From positions 1,178,001 to 1,242,000 of the forward strand of contig NZ_JPOJ01000001.1 in assembly GCF_000733855.1 (NCBI RefSeq): a stretch of DNA of 64,000 bases, given 5' to 3'. Below the pieces are notes generated by a model. The model saw only the letters and a list, made by a program, of their open reading frames with translations, was not told the DNA's origin and did no database searches. A program made the position numbers and the translations under genes. This DNA comes from Methylomicrobium agile. GTDB lineage: Bacteria; Pseudomonadota; Gammaproteobacteria; Methylococcales; Methylomonadaceae. Below, in pieces: positions 39,968 to 49,611 of the stretch (position 1 is the first letter of the stretch; each line of letters begins with the position of its first letter).

Positions 39968-40005
39968 ATAAAAAAGCCTCCTTGACCAACCAGCCAACGA
40001 GGCTT
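39968..40005 (-). terminator. Terminator of the RTX protein gene
   Basis: On the minus strand AAGCCTC / GAGGCTT form a stem with an 18-base loop, followed by TTTTTT, 24 bases after the stop at 40029. Confidence 0.7.
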
Positions 40006-40028
40006 GGAAATGGACGCCAAACGCAATG

Positions 40029-41414
40029 TTAAATCATCACAAAATCGGACGCCTGCAGCTCTTCATGCGCCTGAACGCCTATCAAGGCTATTTCGACGGC
40101 CGCCGCCTTGCCGCCACCGTCTTTGTCGTAGGCCAATACCCCGGTATTTGCATCATAGACCAGATAGGCTTTCTGGCCTTGCGCCTCGCCGGAGGCTTTG
40201 AACCAGATTTCGGATGCCTCGATCGAGGGCCCCAGTTTTTTGAACAGCGAAGCTTTCAAGGCGATTTTGTCTTCGTTCGAAACGAAGTCGGTGACCGTGT
40301 CGACATTCTTCTTTGCATTGAGCGGGGTGTCGAAAACGAAGCGGTCCGAACCGGCGCCGCCGGTCAAGGTATCGTTGCCTTTCACGCCGTTCAGTATGTT
40401 GTCTCCGGCATTGCCGATCAAGACGTTGTTCAACGCATTGCCCTTGCCGCTGATGTTGCCCGTGCCGGTAAGGATCAAATTCTCGACGTTATTCGGCAAG
40501 GTATAGCTGACATCGGAATAGACGGTATCGCTGCCTTGTTTGCCGGCTTCTTTTATCTTGGCGCCCGCATCGTGAACGATATAAGTATCGTCCCCTTTCC
40601 CGCCGGCCAGCTTGGCTCCCGGCGCGGCGGCACTGTCGAAGACGTCGCCGCCGTCGCTTCCCTTCAACGTGCCTTTAACGGGCTGTCCGGTCACATTGAC
40701 CGCAGGCAGAATGGCAAGGCTATTGCTGAGTACCGATTCCAGGGTGCCTGCGCCATCGGTATAACTCGCCTGCACGGACAGGCTTTGCCCCAAATCGTCC
40801 TGGCCTATGACGTAGCTCGAAGTGTTCGCGCCCGAAATCGGATCGCCGTTTCTCAACCATTGATAACCGATGGCGCCCAGGCCGTCGGGGTCGGCCAACG
40901 TATTGCCGGTGGTCAGCGTCTGGCCTTCCGACGTTTGCCCGCTGATAGTAACGGCGCCGGTCGGCGAATCGTTCGCCGGCGCCACCTGGATCGTAACCGT
41001 TTTCGGCTCCGACGCCGCCGCTCCGTCCGTGGCCGTATAAGCGAAGTCGGACGACCCGTTCCAGTTGTGGTCCGGAACGAAGTACAGTACGGCGGCGGCA
41101 AGCGGCGTATCGACCGCGACCGCCTGAGTGAGCGCGGCATCCTGGTACAAGGTCCCGTTCTGCGGCAATGAAGCGGCTTTATAAATGGCGGCATTGTTAT
41201 TGCTCGACAACTGGATCGCGATGGAAACGGCATCTTCCTCACCGTCGACGGACACCTCATTCGCGACAGGCGCCACATCTACCTCGGCAATGTTGATTGT
41301 CGCGGTTCTCGCGGCGGACTCCAATGCGCCGTCGGTCGCTTTATAATCGAAAGCGGTCGAACCGTTCCAATTGGCGTCGGGCACGAAATATAATTCGTTC
41401 CCGCCAAACGCCAC
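40029..41414 (-). CDS. RTX-type secreted protein, 3' part of frameshifted gene
   Basis: 461 residues in a frame one base off from the upstream part (41435-43534). It holds two cadherin-like/tandem-95 modules (YFVPDANWNGSTAFDYKATD and YFVPDHNWNGSSDFAYTATD), an Ig-like module (GYQWLRNGDPISGANTSSYV), and C-terminal calcium-binding RTX repeats (LAGGKGDDTYIV; IGNAGDNILNGVKGNDTLTG; GGAGSDRFVFDTPLN) with a serralysin-like end, the signal for type I secretion. The GTG at 41414 is only the first possible start and is probably not used. No type I exporter genes are in the window. Confidence 0.8.
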   Translation of the reverse strand: MAFGGNELYFVPDANWNGSTAFDYKATDGALESAARTATINIAEVDVAPVANEVSVDGEEDAVSIAIQLSSNNNAAIYKAASLPQNGTLYQDAALTQAVAVDTPLAAAVLYFVPDHNWNGSSDFAYTATDGAAASEPKTVTIQVAPANDSPTGAVTISGQTSEGQTLTTGNTLADPDGLGAIGYQWLRNGDPISGANTSSYVIGQDDLGQSLSVQASYTDGAGTLESVLSNSLAILPAVNVTGQPVKGTLKGSDGGDVFDSAAAPGAKLAGGKGDDTYIVHDAGAKIKEAGKQGSDTVYSDVSYTLPNNVENLILTGTGNISGKGNALNNVLIGNAGDNILNGVKGNDTLTGGAGSDRFVFDTPLNAKKNVDTVTDFVSNEDKIALKASLFKKLGPSIEASEIWFKASGEAQGQKAYLVYDANTGVLAYDKDGGGKAAAVEIALIGVQAHEELQASDFVMI

Positions 41415-41434
41415 GCCGACAACAACCGGCGCCG

Positions 41435-43534
41435 TCAGGGCCGCACGCTGTAAAGCGTGCCGTGCGCCGGCAAACTCAGCACCAGGTATTGCACGCTGCT
41501 ATCGACATCGCTGCCCTGAAGTGTCACTTTCACGGAATCGGCATTTTCCATGTCGTTGACCGTCACATCGTCGGCAGCCGGCGCATCGTTCACATTCGTA
41601 ACGGTCAAGGTAAAGGTGCCGGCTACGCTGGCGCCCTGGCTGTCCGTCGCCGTGACCTTGACATGGATTTGGCCGACCTCGCCGTTTCCGGGAGTACCGG
41701 TAAAAGTTCTGGATTCGGCATCGAACGCCAGCCATCCGGGCAGCGCCCCGCTGCCTACCGGTGCGCCCGCCCCGTCGACCCATGCCGCGGCATAGGACAG
41801 CGTATCGGCGGCGTCCGCATCGGCAAAACTGTCCTCAGGTACCGAATAGCTGAAAACGCTATCTTCGGCGGCCGTTTGGTCGGCAAGCGCATGTTCGAGG
41901 GTCGGCGGCGTGTTCGGATCAATGACGACTCCGGTATCGATCACTCCGGCAGTCGTCGGGTTGTTGGCATAATCGTCGTCTACTGCCGCCAAATCGATCG
42001 TGTAATTACCGCCCGCCGTCAAACTTCGGATGCCGATATAGTAATCGCCGGACGCCGCCGGCATAAAGCCGAGTTTCGTGCCAATTGCGTCCGTTTGCCC
42101 TACGATGTTGCCGCTCGCATCGTAGATGACGAAAAACGCACTCCCGGAATCGGAAGTGACCGCATACAGGGTATTCGCCTGCAAAGCGGCTTTGAACCAA
42201 TCCTGATCGCCCGCCAGGTTGAAAATACCGCTTGCACTGCCGCCGACTTCGATCGTGCCGGTCGTCGTGGTATTGTCGGTGTAGTCGTCCGGCGACGCCT
42301 CAACGTTCAACGTATAACCTCCCGGCGCAGTCCCGCTGATGCCGAGATAGTAAGTCCCCGAAACCGCCGGCATGAAACTGGAACCCGACACACCGACCGG
42401 GAGACCGTTTTCATCATAAACGAACACCAGCGCCGTGTCCTGCTCGCCAGCCGCCGTATAGTCGGCCGACAAGGCGTACAATTGATTCGCGTTCAAAGTG
42501 ACCTGAAACCAGTCGCGATCGCCGTCCGCATTGATAATGCCCGTGGCGCTTTCGCCGACCGCAGCCGTGCCGGTCGTGGAGGCATTGTCGGTATAATCGT
42601 CCGGAGACGACGTCAGATTCAGCGTGTAGGCACCGGCCGCCGTGCCGCCGACGCCAAGATAGTAAGTGCCGGAAGCCGACGGCATAAAACTGCCTCCCGC
42701 CACGCCGACCGGCACGCCGTTCTCATCGTACACGAACACCCATCCGACATCCTGGTCACCGGCCTCCGTATAATTGACGGACATCGTATACAGCGTATTT
42801 TCGCTCAGGGTCGTTTTGAACCAGTCCTGATCGTCCGGAATATCGAGTATGCCGGTCGCGTTGCCGCCGACTTCGATCATACCGGTCGTGGTCGGATTGT
42901 TCGTATAATCGTCCGGCGATTCGCTCAGATTCAGCGCATAATCGCCTTCTGCCGTGCCGCTGACGCTGATGTAGTAGTTACCGGAGGTCGCCGGCATGAA
43001 TGCCGCACCCAACCCGGAAGCCACGTTGCCGTCGGCGTCGAAAATGGAAATCCAGGTGCTATCGCCGGGATTTGCGGCGGTATACTCGGCGCTCACCTGA
43101 TACAGGGTATTCGCATCCAACGTGGCTTTAAACCAATCGCGATCGCCGACGACATTTAGCGAGCCTGCCGCACTGCCGCCGGCGGCAATCGTACCGCTCG
43201 TCGTCTCGTTATCGGTATAATCGTCGGGAGAAGAGGCCAGGGTTAGCGTATAGCCGCTGCCTTCCGTAAGCAGCAATCCGCTGACATCGATATAATAAAC
43301 TCCGGTGACCGACGGCATGAATCCCAGTTGCACGCCCGCTTGCCCGACCGGGTTTCCGCTTGCATCGTAGACGCTCAGCAGCCCTGTCGGAATGAATCCC
43401 AGTTCGCCCAAATCGATGCCTATATCGGTCGTGATTCGATAGAGCGTATTTCCGTTCAAGATGGCCTTGATCCAGTCGTGATCGCCTTGTACATCTATAT
43501 TCCCACTGGCTGTACCGATTAATGTCGCGCTCAT
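41435..43534 (-). CDS. PPC-repeat secreted protein, 5' part of frameshifted gene
   Basis: 699 residues from the ATG at 43534. There are five ~105-residue pre-peptidase C-terminal-type units, each with a GDxDWFKxTL start and a SPDDYTDN end, then a cadherin-like domain (LPGWLAFDAESRTFTGTPGN) and the first half of another module. The frame ends at TGA 41435 just after PAHGTLYSVRP. Inserting one base near 41445 would give LYSDAALTAPVVVG and run on into the downstream part, matching the parallel LYQDAALTQAV module there. Together they would form a ~1168-residue adhesin or exoprotein. Confidence 0.82.
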   Translation of the reverse strand: MSATLIGTASGNIDVQGDHDWIKAILNGNTLYRITTDIGIDLGELGFIPTGLLSVYDASGNPVGQAGVQLGFMPSVTGVYYIDVSGLLLTEGSGYTLTLASSPDDYTDNETTSGTIAAGGSAAGSLNVVGDRDWFKATLDANTLYQVSAEYTAANPGDSTWISIFDADGNVASGLGAAFMPATSGNYYISVSGTAEGDYALNLSESPDDYTNNPTTTGMIEVGGNATGILDIPDDQDWFKTTLSENTLYTMSVNYTEAGDQDVGWVFVYDENGVPVGVAGGSFMPSASGTYYLGVGGTAAGAYTLNLTSSPDDYTDNASTTGTAAVGESATGIINADGDRDWFQVTLNANQLYALSADYTAAGEQDTALVFVYDENGLPVGVSGSSFMPAVSGTYYLGISGTAPGGYTLNVEASPDDYTDNTTTTGTIEVGGSASGIFNLAGDQDWFKAALQANTLYAVTSDSGSAFFVIYDASGNIVGQTDAIGTKLGFMPAASGDYYIGIRSLTAGGNYTIDLAAVDDDYANNPTTAGVIDTGVVIDPNTPPTLEHALADQTAAEDSVFSYSVPEDSFADADAADTLSYAAAWVDGAGAPVGSGALPGWLAFDAESRTFTGTPGNGEVGQIHVKVTATDSQGASVAGTFTLTVTNVNDAPAADDVTVNDMENADSVKVTLQGSDVDSSVQYLVLSLPAHGTLYSVRP

Positions 43535-43689
43535 CTCGTCTCCTCAATAAAGTTGTGATTGTTTTATATTTTCTGTTGACGATACCGCACTTCGATATCC
43601 GAAATTATGACCCCAACAAATGAAAGACGCCCTATTTCTCGAAACTACGGCCAGTAAGACCAACCCGAAACGCTGCATTTTTCTTAAAG

Positions 43690-43870
43690 AAACGCGGCCA
43701 TGAAAAATGCTCGGGTTCCCGCACCCGCCACCAGGCAGCGCAAATCCTCGGGATCGCCGAAATAATTGGGATCGAGCGAGGACAATACAAAGGATCGGCG
43801 GAAGCCAGGATCGCCTGCCCACTACTGCGCGGGCCGGCTCACATGCGCGGCCAGCGCAACGGCATGACAT
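43690..43870 (-). pseudogene. GMC oxidoreductase C-terminal remnant
   Basis: Two adjacent frames give the pieces ASADPLYCP and then SLDPNYFGDPEDLRCLVAG, which together match the conserved C-terminal segment of choline-dehydrogenase-type GMC oxidoreductases (ADP...P.IDPNYF.DPEDL..LV.G). The frame changes between them and stops interrupt both sides. Nothing else recognisable lies in 43535-43937. Confidence 0.55.
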
Positions 43871-43937
43871 GCGGTAGGGAACCTCCTTCCGGGTATTCGG
43901 GCGTCAGGTTTCCGAAGCACCGGGGAAACGGTCCCGG

Positions 43938-44732
43938 TCAATAAGGGCTGACGGGCGGAGTCAACTCCTTATCCAGCTCTTCATCGATATTGAAGTGATA
44001 CTCTTCATGCGCCTTGTCCTGCGGAATCTTGCCGTCGTGCACCAGATATTCGCGCTGCTGGAGATAGGCGTTCTTGAAGAACTCGTAACGGTCCAACGCC
44101 GCTTCGGTGGCAATCTTCTCGGAGGTGAGGTTGTCGGCACGAAAGTCGACCGCATTCGTCGCGAAGAGACCACCGGATATGGCGGTGGAAATACCGGTAG
44201 ACAAGCCCAAACTCACGTAACTGATCGGATTCATCGCCGCATCGCCCATCAAGCCCCCCACGCCGCGCGGCGAACTGGGGCCGAAAAACGGCAGCACCAG
44301 ATAAGGGCCGGTCGGAGTGCCCCAATAACCCAGCGTCTGATCGAAATCTTCGTTATGTTTTTGCAGGTGGATCATCGAGGCCACATCGATAAAACCCGCA
44401 AGGCCGGCCGTCGTATTCACCAGAAAGCGCGCGCCGTCCTGCCCGCCCTGAGCCATTTTCATCTGCAGCAAGTCGTTGATCGTGACGCCGATATCGCCGA
44501 TATTGCTGAAAAAATTGGTAATCCCGCGATCGACGAAGTGGGGAGTGATCCATTGATAACCTTGCGCGACCGGTTTCATCACGTAGTCGTCGAGATTGTC
44601 GTTAAAGGATTGCATGTTGCGATTAAACCCTTCCCACGGATCGCGCTCATCCTTCAGTGCGCTCGCGCAACCGGCCGCTAACGATGCCAAGCCCAATATT
44701 GCCCCTTTCATGAGTATCTTAAACTTTTGCAT
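43938..44732 (-). CDS. mlaA: MlaA (VacJ) outer-membrane lipoprotein
   Basis: 264 residues. The lipobox LAAGC (~18-22) is followed by the MlaA signature (DPWEGFNRNMQSFNDNLDDY; NFFSNIGDIGVTINDLLQ; TLGYWGTPTGPYLVLPFFGP). It removes phospholipids from the outer leaflet and passes them to the Mla pathway. No other mla genes are adjacent. The start is divergent from rnt, 122 bases away. Confidence 0.95.
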   Translation of the reverse strand: MQKFKILMKGAILGLASLAAGCASALKDERDPWEGFNRNMQSFNDNLDDYVMKPVAQGYQWITPHFVDRGITNFFSNIGDIGVTINDLLQMKMAQGGQDGARFLVNTTAGLAGFIDVASMIHLQKHNEDFDQTLGYWGTPTGPYLVLPFFGPSSPRGVGGLMGDAAMNPISYVSLGLSTGISTAISGGLFATNAVDFRADNLTSEKIATEAALDRYEFFKNAYLQQREYLVHDGKIPQDKAHEEYHFNIDEELDKELTPPVSPY

Positions 44733-44854
44733 TTGGCTCTCTCTATTTCGCTATGGTTTCAATACCGCTAAACTTTGCGTAACATATCACAAACGTAATC
44801 GCTCTTCGAGCGCACCACGGCCTCATTCTATCAACCCGCTTAATTCCCTTTTTA

Positions 44855-45484
44855 ATGGATATATCCTCACTTCCTCTAGGCAAACGTTTTAGAGGTTATT
44901 TACCTGTCATTATAGACATCGAAACGGCCGGATTTAATCCGAAGAAGAACGCCTTGCTGGAAATTGCGGCAGTCATCGTAGAATTCAACGCGGAAGGTGA
45001 TCTGGAGATCACCGAACGTTATTCCACCCATGTGATTCCGTTCAAAAATGCCGAACTCGACGAGTCCGCGCTCAAATTCAACGGCATCGATCCGTATCAT
45101 CCGTTCCGGATGGCGATCGACGAGGACGAAGCGCTGCACATGATTTTCAGACCCATCCGGCAGGCGGTCAAACGCAATCTCTGCACCCGCGCCATCCTGG
45201 TCGGGCACAATCCGGCGTTCGATTTGAGCTTCCTGAATGCGGCGATTCAGCGCACGCAAAACAAACGCAGCCCGTTCCATCCGTTCAGCACCTTCGACAC
45301 CGCCACGCTGGGCGGTCTCGCCTATCAGGAAACGGTACTGGCCAAAATCGCCAAAGCCGCCGGCCTCGAATGGGACAACGAGAAGGCCCATTCGGCGCTG
45401 TACGATGCGGAAATGACCGCCGCGCTATTCTGCAAGATCGTGAACCGGTGGAAGCAACTGGAAACGGCGGCAGGGAAACTTTAA
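44855..45484 (+). CDS. rnt: Ribonuclease T
   Basis: 209 residues, a DEDDh 3'-5' exonuclease: VIIDIETAGFNPKKNALLEI (Asp, Glu; ~18-37), GHNPAFDLSFLNAA (~121-134) and HSALYDAEMTA (~181-191) carry the catalytic acids and histidine. It trims tRNA and other stable RNA 3' ends. Length and motif spacing match the gammaproteobacterial enzyme. Confidence 0.95.
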   Translation: MDISSLPLGKRFRGYLPVIIDIETAGFNPKKNALLEIAAVIVEFNAEGDLEITERYSTHVIPFKNAELDESALKFNGIDPYHPFRMAIDEDEALHMIFRPIRQAVKRNLCTRAILVGHNPAFDLSFLNAAIQRTQNKRSPFHPFSTFDTATLGGLAYQETVLAKIAKAAGLEWDNEKAHSALYDAEMTAALFCKIVNRWKQLETAAGKL

Positions 45485-45588
45485 GCGCGGTGCAGGCATG
45501 AGGTCAAAGCGTGTAGGGAGGATGCCGCCACGGACTGCATGGAGCGGTTGCCGGGGCAATCCGCCTTACGGGGTTCGGCCTTACGACA

Positions 45589-46356
45589 TTAAAACCGGTA
45601 ACTCAGGTTGGCATTCACGTTATGCGTGAGAACTGTGTCACCGCCGGTTTCCTGAATGGTTTGCCCCACATACCCCATGTCCACGCCGAGCTGCCGGTTG
45701 AGTTGGAAACTGAATCCCGCCATCGCGCGGTTTTCGCTGAAACCCGTCGCCCCGAAACTATTGGCGTTCAGATGGCAGAGCACCTCGTCGCCCAAGTACA
45801 GCGACAGTTTCGGATCGATGAATGCCAGGGGAAGCCGGAGCGTGGCCATTTGTCGCAGACGGATACCCACGTTGCCCGTAGACTGGTTGACCCGCTCTTC
45901 CAGACGGGTGCGGAGCTTGGCCTTGAAGCGCGCGACCGGAAAGTCGAACAGCAGGTCCTGGTAGGGCCGGCTTTCGTGGTAGTCGGTCTTGCCGAGAGAA
46001 TGATGCCAATCATGGACATAGCCCAGCCAGACGCTGGCGTAGGAATTGACGGAAAAGCCCATCTGCGCATAGAACTGGTCTTCGTTGAGGCGCCAGGCAG
46101 AGGGACTGTCGTCCCGCAGGCGCGTCTGATCGATAAGGGTCCAGCGGAATCCCCGAAGCCCGGGAGAGAAATCGCCGAGCTTTCCGGAAAGAGTGAGCGA
46201 ACTCCAACTGCCCGCCATGTTTTCCACGGAATCGGCTTGTGCCGTTGCCCCCCACAGGCTGCCCGCCAGCAGGACGAACCCAGCCGATCTGGCGGGCAAT
46301 TTGTGGAAATGAAGATTGTTTAGCGCTTTGCTAACGATTCCGGACATCGTTGGCAT
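45589..46356 (-). CDS. DUF2490-like outer-membrane protein
   Basis: 255 residues from the ATG at 46356 (46347 also possible; the frame is open to 46422). A signal peptide (SAGFVLLAGSLWGATAQA) is followed by beta-strand-rich sequence with family features: RLNEDQFYAQMGFSVNSYAS, WLGYVHDWHH, FKAKLRTRLEERV and the terminal NANLSYRF ending in phenylalanine. Its job is unknown. It lies just downstream of the ygiW-like gene on the same strand. Confidence 0.72.
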   Translation of the reverse strand: MPTMSGIVSKALNNLHFHKLPARSAGFVLLAGSLWGATAQADSVENMAGSWSSLTLSGKLGDFSPGLRGFRWTLIDQTRLRDDSPSAWRLNEDQFYAQMGFSVNSYASVWLGYVHDWHHSLGKTDYHESRPYQDLLFDFPVARFKAKLRTRLEERVNQSTGNVGIRLRQMATLRLPLAFIDPKLSLYLGDEVLCHLNANSFGATGFSENRAMAGFSFQLNRQLGVDMGYVGQTIQETGGDTVLTHNVNANLSYRF

Positions 46357-46418
46357 CCGTATTGTTTTGCAAAATTCATAAAAGGGAACGGAGCGAAGCC
46401 AGCCGTTCCCTGGATAAA

Positions 46419-46775
46419 TCAAGGCAACACTTTGAGTTGTTTGACCTCCAATTCTTCCGCCTCGCCGAAGTCTTTGTCGAACTCGCCGCTGATTTCCACT
46501 CGGGTCTTGGCGTCAAGGGTTTGGCCGGCCGGCAGCAGTTGCGGTTCGATTTCCACGCGCAATTTACCGCTGTCATCGGCAAAGGTGTAATGTTTGCCGC
46601 CGTCGTGCGACACTAGCCGGCCGCGTAAGGTCGCGTATTGGTCGTCCGTGCCGGTATCCAGCAATTGCTTGACGGTCATGGCCGGCACATTGCTTGGGCC
46701 GGCGTATTCCGCCAGCGCGGCATTGGCAACGAAAGCGAGAATAATCAAGGTCGTTAAGGTCGATAAGCGTTTCAT
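46419..46775 (-). CDS. YgiW/YdeI-family BOF (OB-fold) periplasmic protein
   Basis: 118 residues: a signal peptide (TLTTLIILAFVANAALA), then the bacterial OB fold (PAMTVKQLLDTGTDDQYATL; HYTFADDSGKLRVEIEP; RVEISGEFDKDFGEAEEL). I chose the ATG at 46775, which gives the signal peptide; the frame is open to 46862. In E. coli the homologue ygiW (visP) is next to qseBC, and here it is again next to a QseBC-like pair, which supports the call. Confidence 0.85.
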   Translation of the reverse strand: MKRLSTLTTLIILAFVANAALAEYAGPSNVPAMTVKQLLDTGTDDQYATLRGRLVSHDGGKHYTFADDSGKLRVEIEPQLLPAGQTLDAKTRVEISGEFDKDFGEAEELEVKQLKVLP

Positions 46776-46885
46776 GGCTGCTTCTCCAAATAATCGATAA
46801 ATGAAAGGCACGTCCCGTACAAACGTGGGTATGCACCGGGATCGTGGCAACCATTTGACCATGCGGCGATGAAGCGAATATGAAG

Positions 46886-48283
46886 CTAAACGGCGTTTTT
46901 TTCCTGCCCGGCGATGGGAAAGTCCAGCACTGCGCTCAAGCCGCGTTGATCGAGGCCGGTCTCGAAATGCAGCGTGGCGCCGTGCAGCGCGGCAATGCGC
47001 TCGACGATGGACAGCCCTAGGCCGCTACCGCTCCGGTCGCTGCCGAGCACCCGAAAAAAACGCCCGGCCAGCCGACTGCGCTGGGATGCTTCGACTCCCG
47101 GACCGTCGTCGCGCACCGCCAGACGTATCCCGCCGGCAATATACTGCGCTTCGATGCGCACCCGGCACCCCGGCGGGCAGTAACGCAGCGCGTTGTCGAG
47201 CAAATTGCGCAGCGCGATACGCAACAGATCCGTGTTGCCGACTAATGCCGCCACGCGGCACTCCACGGCCAACCCGATCTGTCCGGTTTCGGCTTGGGGC
47301 AAATGATAGCAGCGCAGTTCGTCGAGCAAATCCGGCAACGCCACAGGTTCGCGCGGCAATGCCGACGCCTGGGCGGCATCGAAACGGGCCAGCGCCAGCA
47401 GATTTTCGATCAGCGCGGTGCAGCGGTCGGTGTCCTGGTAGAGCTGGCGTAACGACGGCCGATGCTCGGGATGCTGCCGTTCCAGCAACTGGATCTTCAT
47501 CCGCAGCGCGGACAGCGGCGTGCGCAATTCGTGGGCGGCGTCCGCGGTGAAGCGGCGTTCGGCTTGCAGCGCATGGTCCAAACGGCCCAACACGGTATTG
47601 AGCGCATTGACGATCGGTTGCAATTCCACCGGTTGTTCGACAACCGCCACCGGCGTCAAGTCTTCCGGCGTCTTGCCGGCGATGGTCAACGCCGTTTGTT
47701 CGATCGGTCCGATCAACCGGCTGATCGCCAGCCAGATAACCGCGCCGAGTAATGCCAGTAACGTCATGGCCGGCCAGATCAGATCGTCCGCCAATTCTTC
47801 GAGAATTTCGGTGCGTGCTTCCAGCGGCTGGCCGACCTGGACTTCGAGGCCGCCCTCTTCGTCGCGCAAGACGAATACCCGCCACGGCGCCATGCCGACC
47901 CATGCGGTTCGAAACCCTTTGTGCCGATCGAAATCGGTCACGAACGGTTCATCGGGGGTCGGCCCGGTGCGGCGCAATACGCGGTTGTTGGCGACGAGTT
48001 GGTAATAAATGCCGGCATGGCGGCGGTCGCGGTCTATCGGGTCGGTATTCGCCACGGCCGGCCCGGACAAATCGGCTCCGGCCGCGCGAATCAATTGCGC
48101 GGCGTCTTCCAGACCGTCGTCGAACACATCGTTGGTTTCGTCCCAGGCAATATTGACCATGATCGCCAAACTGATCGACCATAACAGCGCGCTGGCCCCC
48201 AGCACCGAAACCAACAATCGCCTACGCAGCGAATAAACGCCGCCGGTCTTGCCGCGCAGCCATTGCGAAAGCCAACCGGTCAC
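46886..48283 (-). CDS. QseC-like sensor histidine kinase
   Basis: 465 residues: membrane helices at ~24-45 (LLVSVLGASALLWSISLAIM) and ~167-188 (WPAMTLLALLGAVIWLAISR), a ~120-residue periplasmic sensor, the H-box (DAAHELRTPLSAL), the N-box (LLDNALRYCPPG) and G-boxes (DDGPGVEAS; GSGLGLSIVERIAALHG). It starts with GTG at 48283, overlapping the regulator stop by four bases. The signal is unknown; stress or adrenergic sensing known for E. coli QseC need not apply. Confidence 0.92.
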   Translation of the reverse strand: MTGWLSQWLRGKTGGVYSLRRRLLVSVLGASALLWSISLAIMVNIAWDETNDVFDDGLEDAAQLIRAAGADLSGPAVANTDPIDRDRRHAGIYYQLVANNRVLRRTGPTPDEPFVTDFDRHKGFRTAWVGMAPWRVFVLRDEEGGLEVQVGQPLEARTEILEELADDLIWPAMTLLALLGAVIWLAISRLIGPIEQTALTIAGKTPEDLTPVAVVEQPVELQPIVNALNTVLGRLDHALQAERRFTADAAHELRTPLSALRMKIQLLERQHPEHRPSLRQLYQDTDRCTALIENLLALARFDAAQASALPREPVALPDLLDELRCYHLPQAETGQIGLAVECRVAALVGNTDLLRIALRNLLDNALRYCPPGCRVRIEAQYIAGGIRLAVRDDGPGVEASQRSRLAGRFFRVLGSDRSGSGLGLSIVERIAALHGATLHFETGLDQRGLSAVLDFPIAGQEKNAV

Positions 48284-48939
48284 GGCGCTTCCAGCACATA
48301 ACCCAGGCCGCGCAGGGTGCGGATCAGGCGGCGCCCCAGCTTTTTGCGCAGGTGGTAAATGTGTACCTCGACCGTATTGCTTTCCACTTCCTCGCCCCAG
48401 CCGTACAGGGCGTCTTCGAGCCGATCGCGACTGACCGGCCGGCCGCCGTGCAGCATTAAGGCATGGAGGATGGCGAATTCTCGTGCCGTCAACACGACGG
48501 CCGCCCCGTTTTGGGTAATCTGTTTGCCTGCCGGGTCAAGCACGATGCCGCCGTGACGCAGCACGCCGGCGGCCTGCCCGGAGCCGCGCCGGATAGCGGC
48601 GCGGAGGCGCGCCGATAATTCTTCCAAGTCGAAAGGTTTCACCAGATAATCGTCGGCGCCGAGATCAAGGCCCGCAATGCGGTCCGACAAGGCGTCGCGG
48701 GCGGTAATCAGCAATACCGGCATGTCGTTGCCATGAGCCCGCAGGCCGGAGAGCAAACGGTCTCCGCTCAATCCCGGCAAACCACGGTCGAGTAGTAGAC
48801 ATTGGTAAGATTGGGTACGCAACGCCAATTCGGCATGGTCGCCGCGTTTAACCCAATCGACCGCATAGCCGTCGAGTTGCAGCCAGGATTGCAGGGTGGC
48901 GCCTAACGACGGATCGTCTTCGGCGAGCAGGATACGCAT
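48280..48939 (-). CDS. QseB-like OmpR-family response regulator
   Basis: 219 residues. The receiver has the acidic pair in AEDDPSLG, the phospho-Asp in CLLLDRGLPGLSG (~51), T in LITARD and K in LVKPFD. The winged-helix DNA-binding domain ends with EVHIYHLRKKLGRRLIRTLR. DRG instead of DLG around the Asp is unusual but keeps the acceptor. It is first in the regulator-kinase unit; the ygiW- and DUF2490-like genes lie downstream on the same strand. Confidence 0.93.
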   Translation of the reverse strand: MRILLAEDDPSLGATLQSWLQLDGYAVDWVKRGDHAELALRTQSYQCLLLDRGLPGLSGDRLLSGLRAHGNDMPVLLITARDALSDRIAGLDLGADDYLVKPFDLEELSARLRAAIRRGSGQAAGVLRHGGIVLDPAGKQITQNGAAVVLTAREFAILHALMLHGGRPVSRDRLEDALYGWGEEVESNTVEVHIYHLRKKLGRRLIRTLRGLGYVLEAP

Positions 48940-49098
48940 AATCTATCGAAGGCGGGCTATACCGGTTTTGAAAGACTTGTTCAAGGATTGATCATTGCCC
49001 CGTAAGGCGGAACCGGTTTACCTGGTCTGCCATTGGGAACGGGCCATGATGCCGACCGGTTTCTGTGAGCTTGGAGCGATAAATCAAGCTTTGTGTTT

Positions 49099-49458
49099 TT
49101 ATCGTCTTTGGATTGGCGGATCGCCTTCGGCATCCACGGCTTCAAGCGCGAAGAATTTATGCAATGGATCACCGGCATGCATATTTAAATTATCCACCAT
49201 CCAGATAATCCGTTCGGCCCGAGGATAAAGCTCAGTTGAGTACCGCCTCCAACCTTTCATGTAAACGCTACCTAACGCGTTCAACGGTATGCGTTGAAAT
49301 GCCCAAAGCCTCACGGATTTCACTATCGGTCCTTTTTTCACCGGCATCGCAGACACCGGCCTTGAGCAAATTGGGGCATATAATCTTTTATACGCCGCTA
49401 TTTTTCCCTTATAAACCCTATCTTCTAAATCGGTACGCTCTTCCTGCGTGAGTCGCAT
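49099..49458 (-). pseudogene. IS630-family transposase remnant
   Basis: From the ATG at 49458 the frame reads MRLTQEERTDLEDRVYKGKI, the normal IS630 transposase beginning, then jumps to LYPRAERIIWMVDNLNMHAG, part of the DDE catalytic region with its second aspartate. About 200 residues expected in between are missing, and the C-terminal glutamate region is gone. No intact inverted repeats were seen. The rest of 48940-49611 shows no gene. Confidence 0.7.
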
Positions 49459-49611
49459 TCTGTATTGAGTAGCCAAACCAACACCGTTCATGTAAATTCC
49501 TCTATATAGGCTACTTAGCCGCCATATCAAGATTGACTGACTGTTACGACTTAATTTTTCAATAACTTGTTAGAATGTCGGAGACTGGCAGCAGCGTAAC
49601 CCGCAGCCCGT

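Noticed and set aside
45500-45580. A further GTAG palindrome (GTAGGGAGGATGCC ... TCCGCCTTACGG)
   Set aside because: Only short matching pieces remain and the stems do not pair well. A 14-base inverted match (TCCGCCTTACGGGG) at 48998-49011 hints at an old repeat but is too weak to list.
48981-49178. Small separate gene of 65 codons
   Set aside because: It overlaps the IS630 remnant in another frame and starts inside it.
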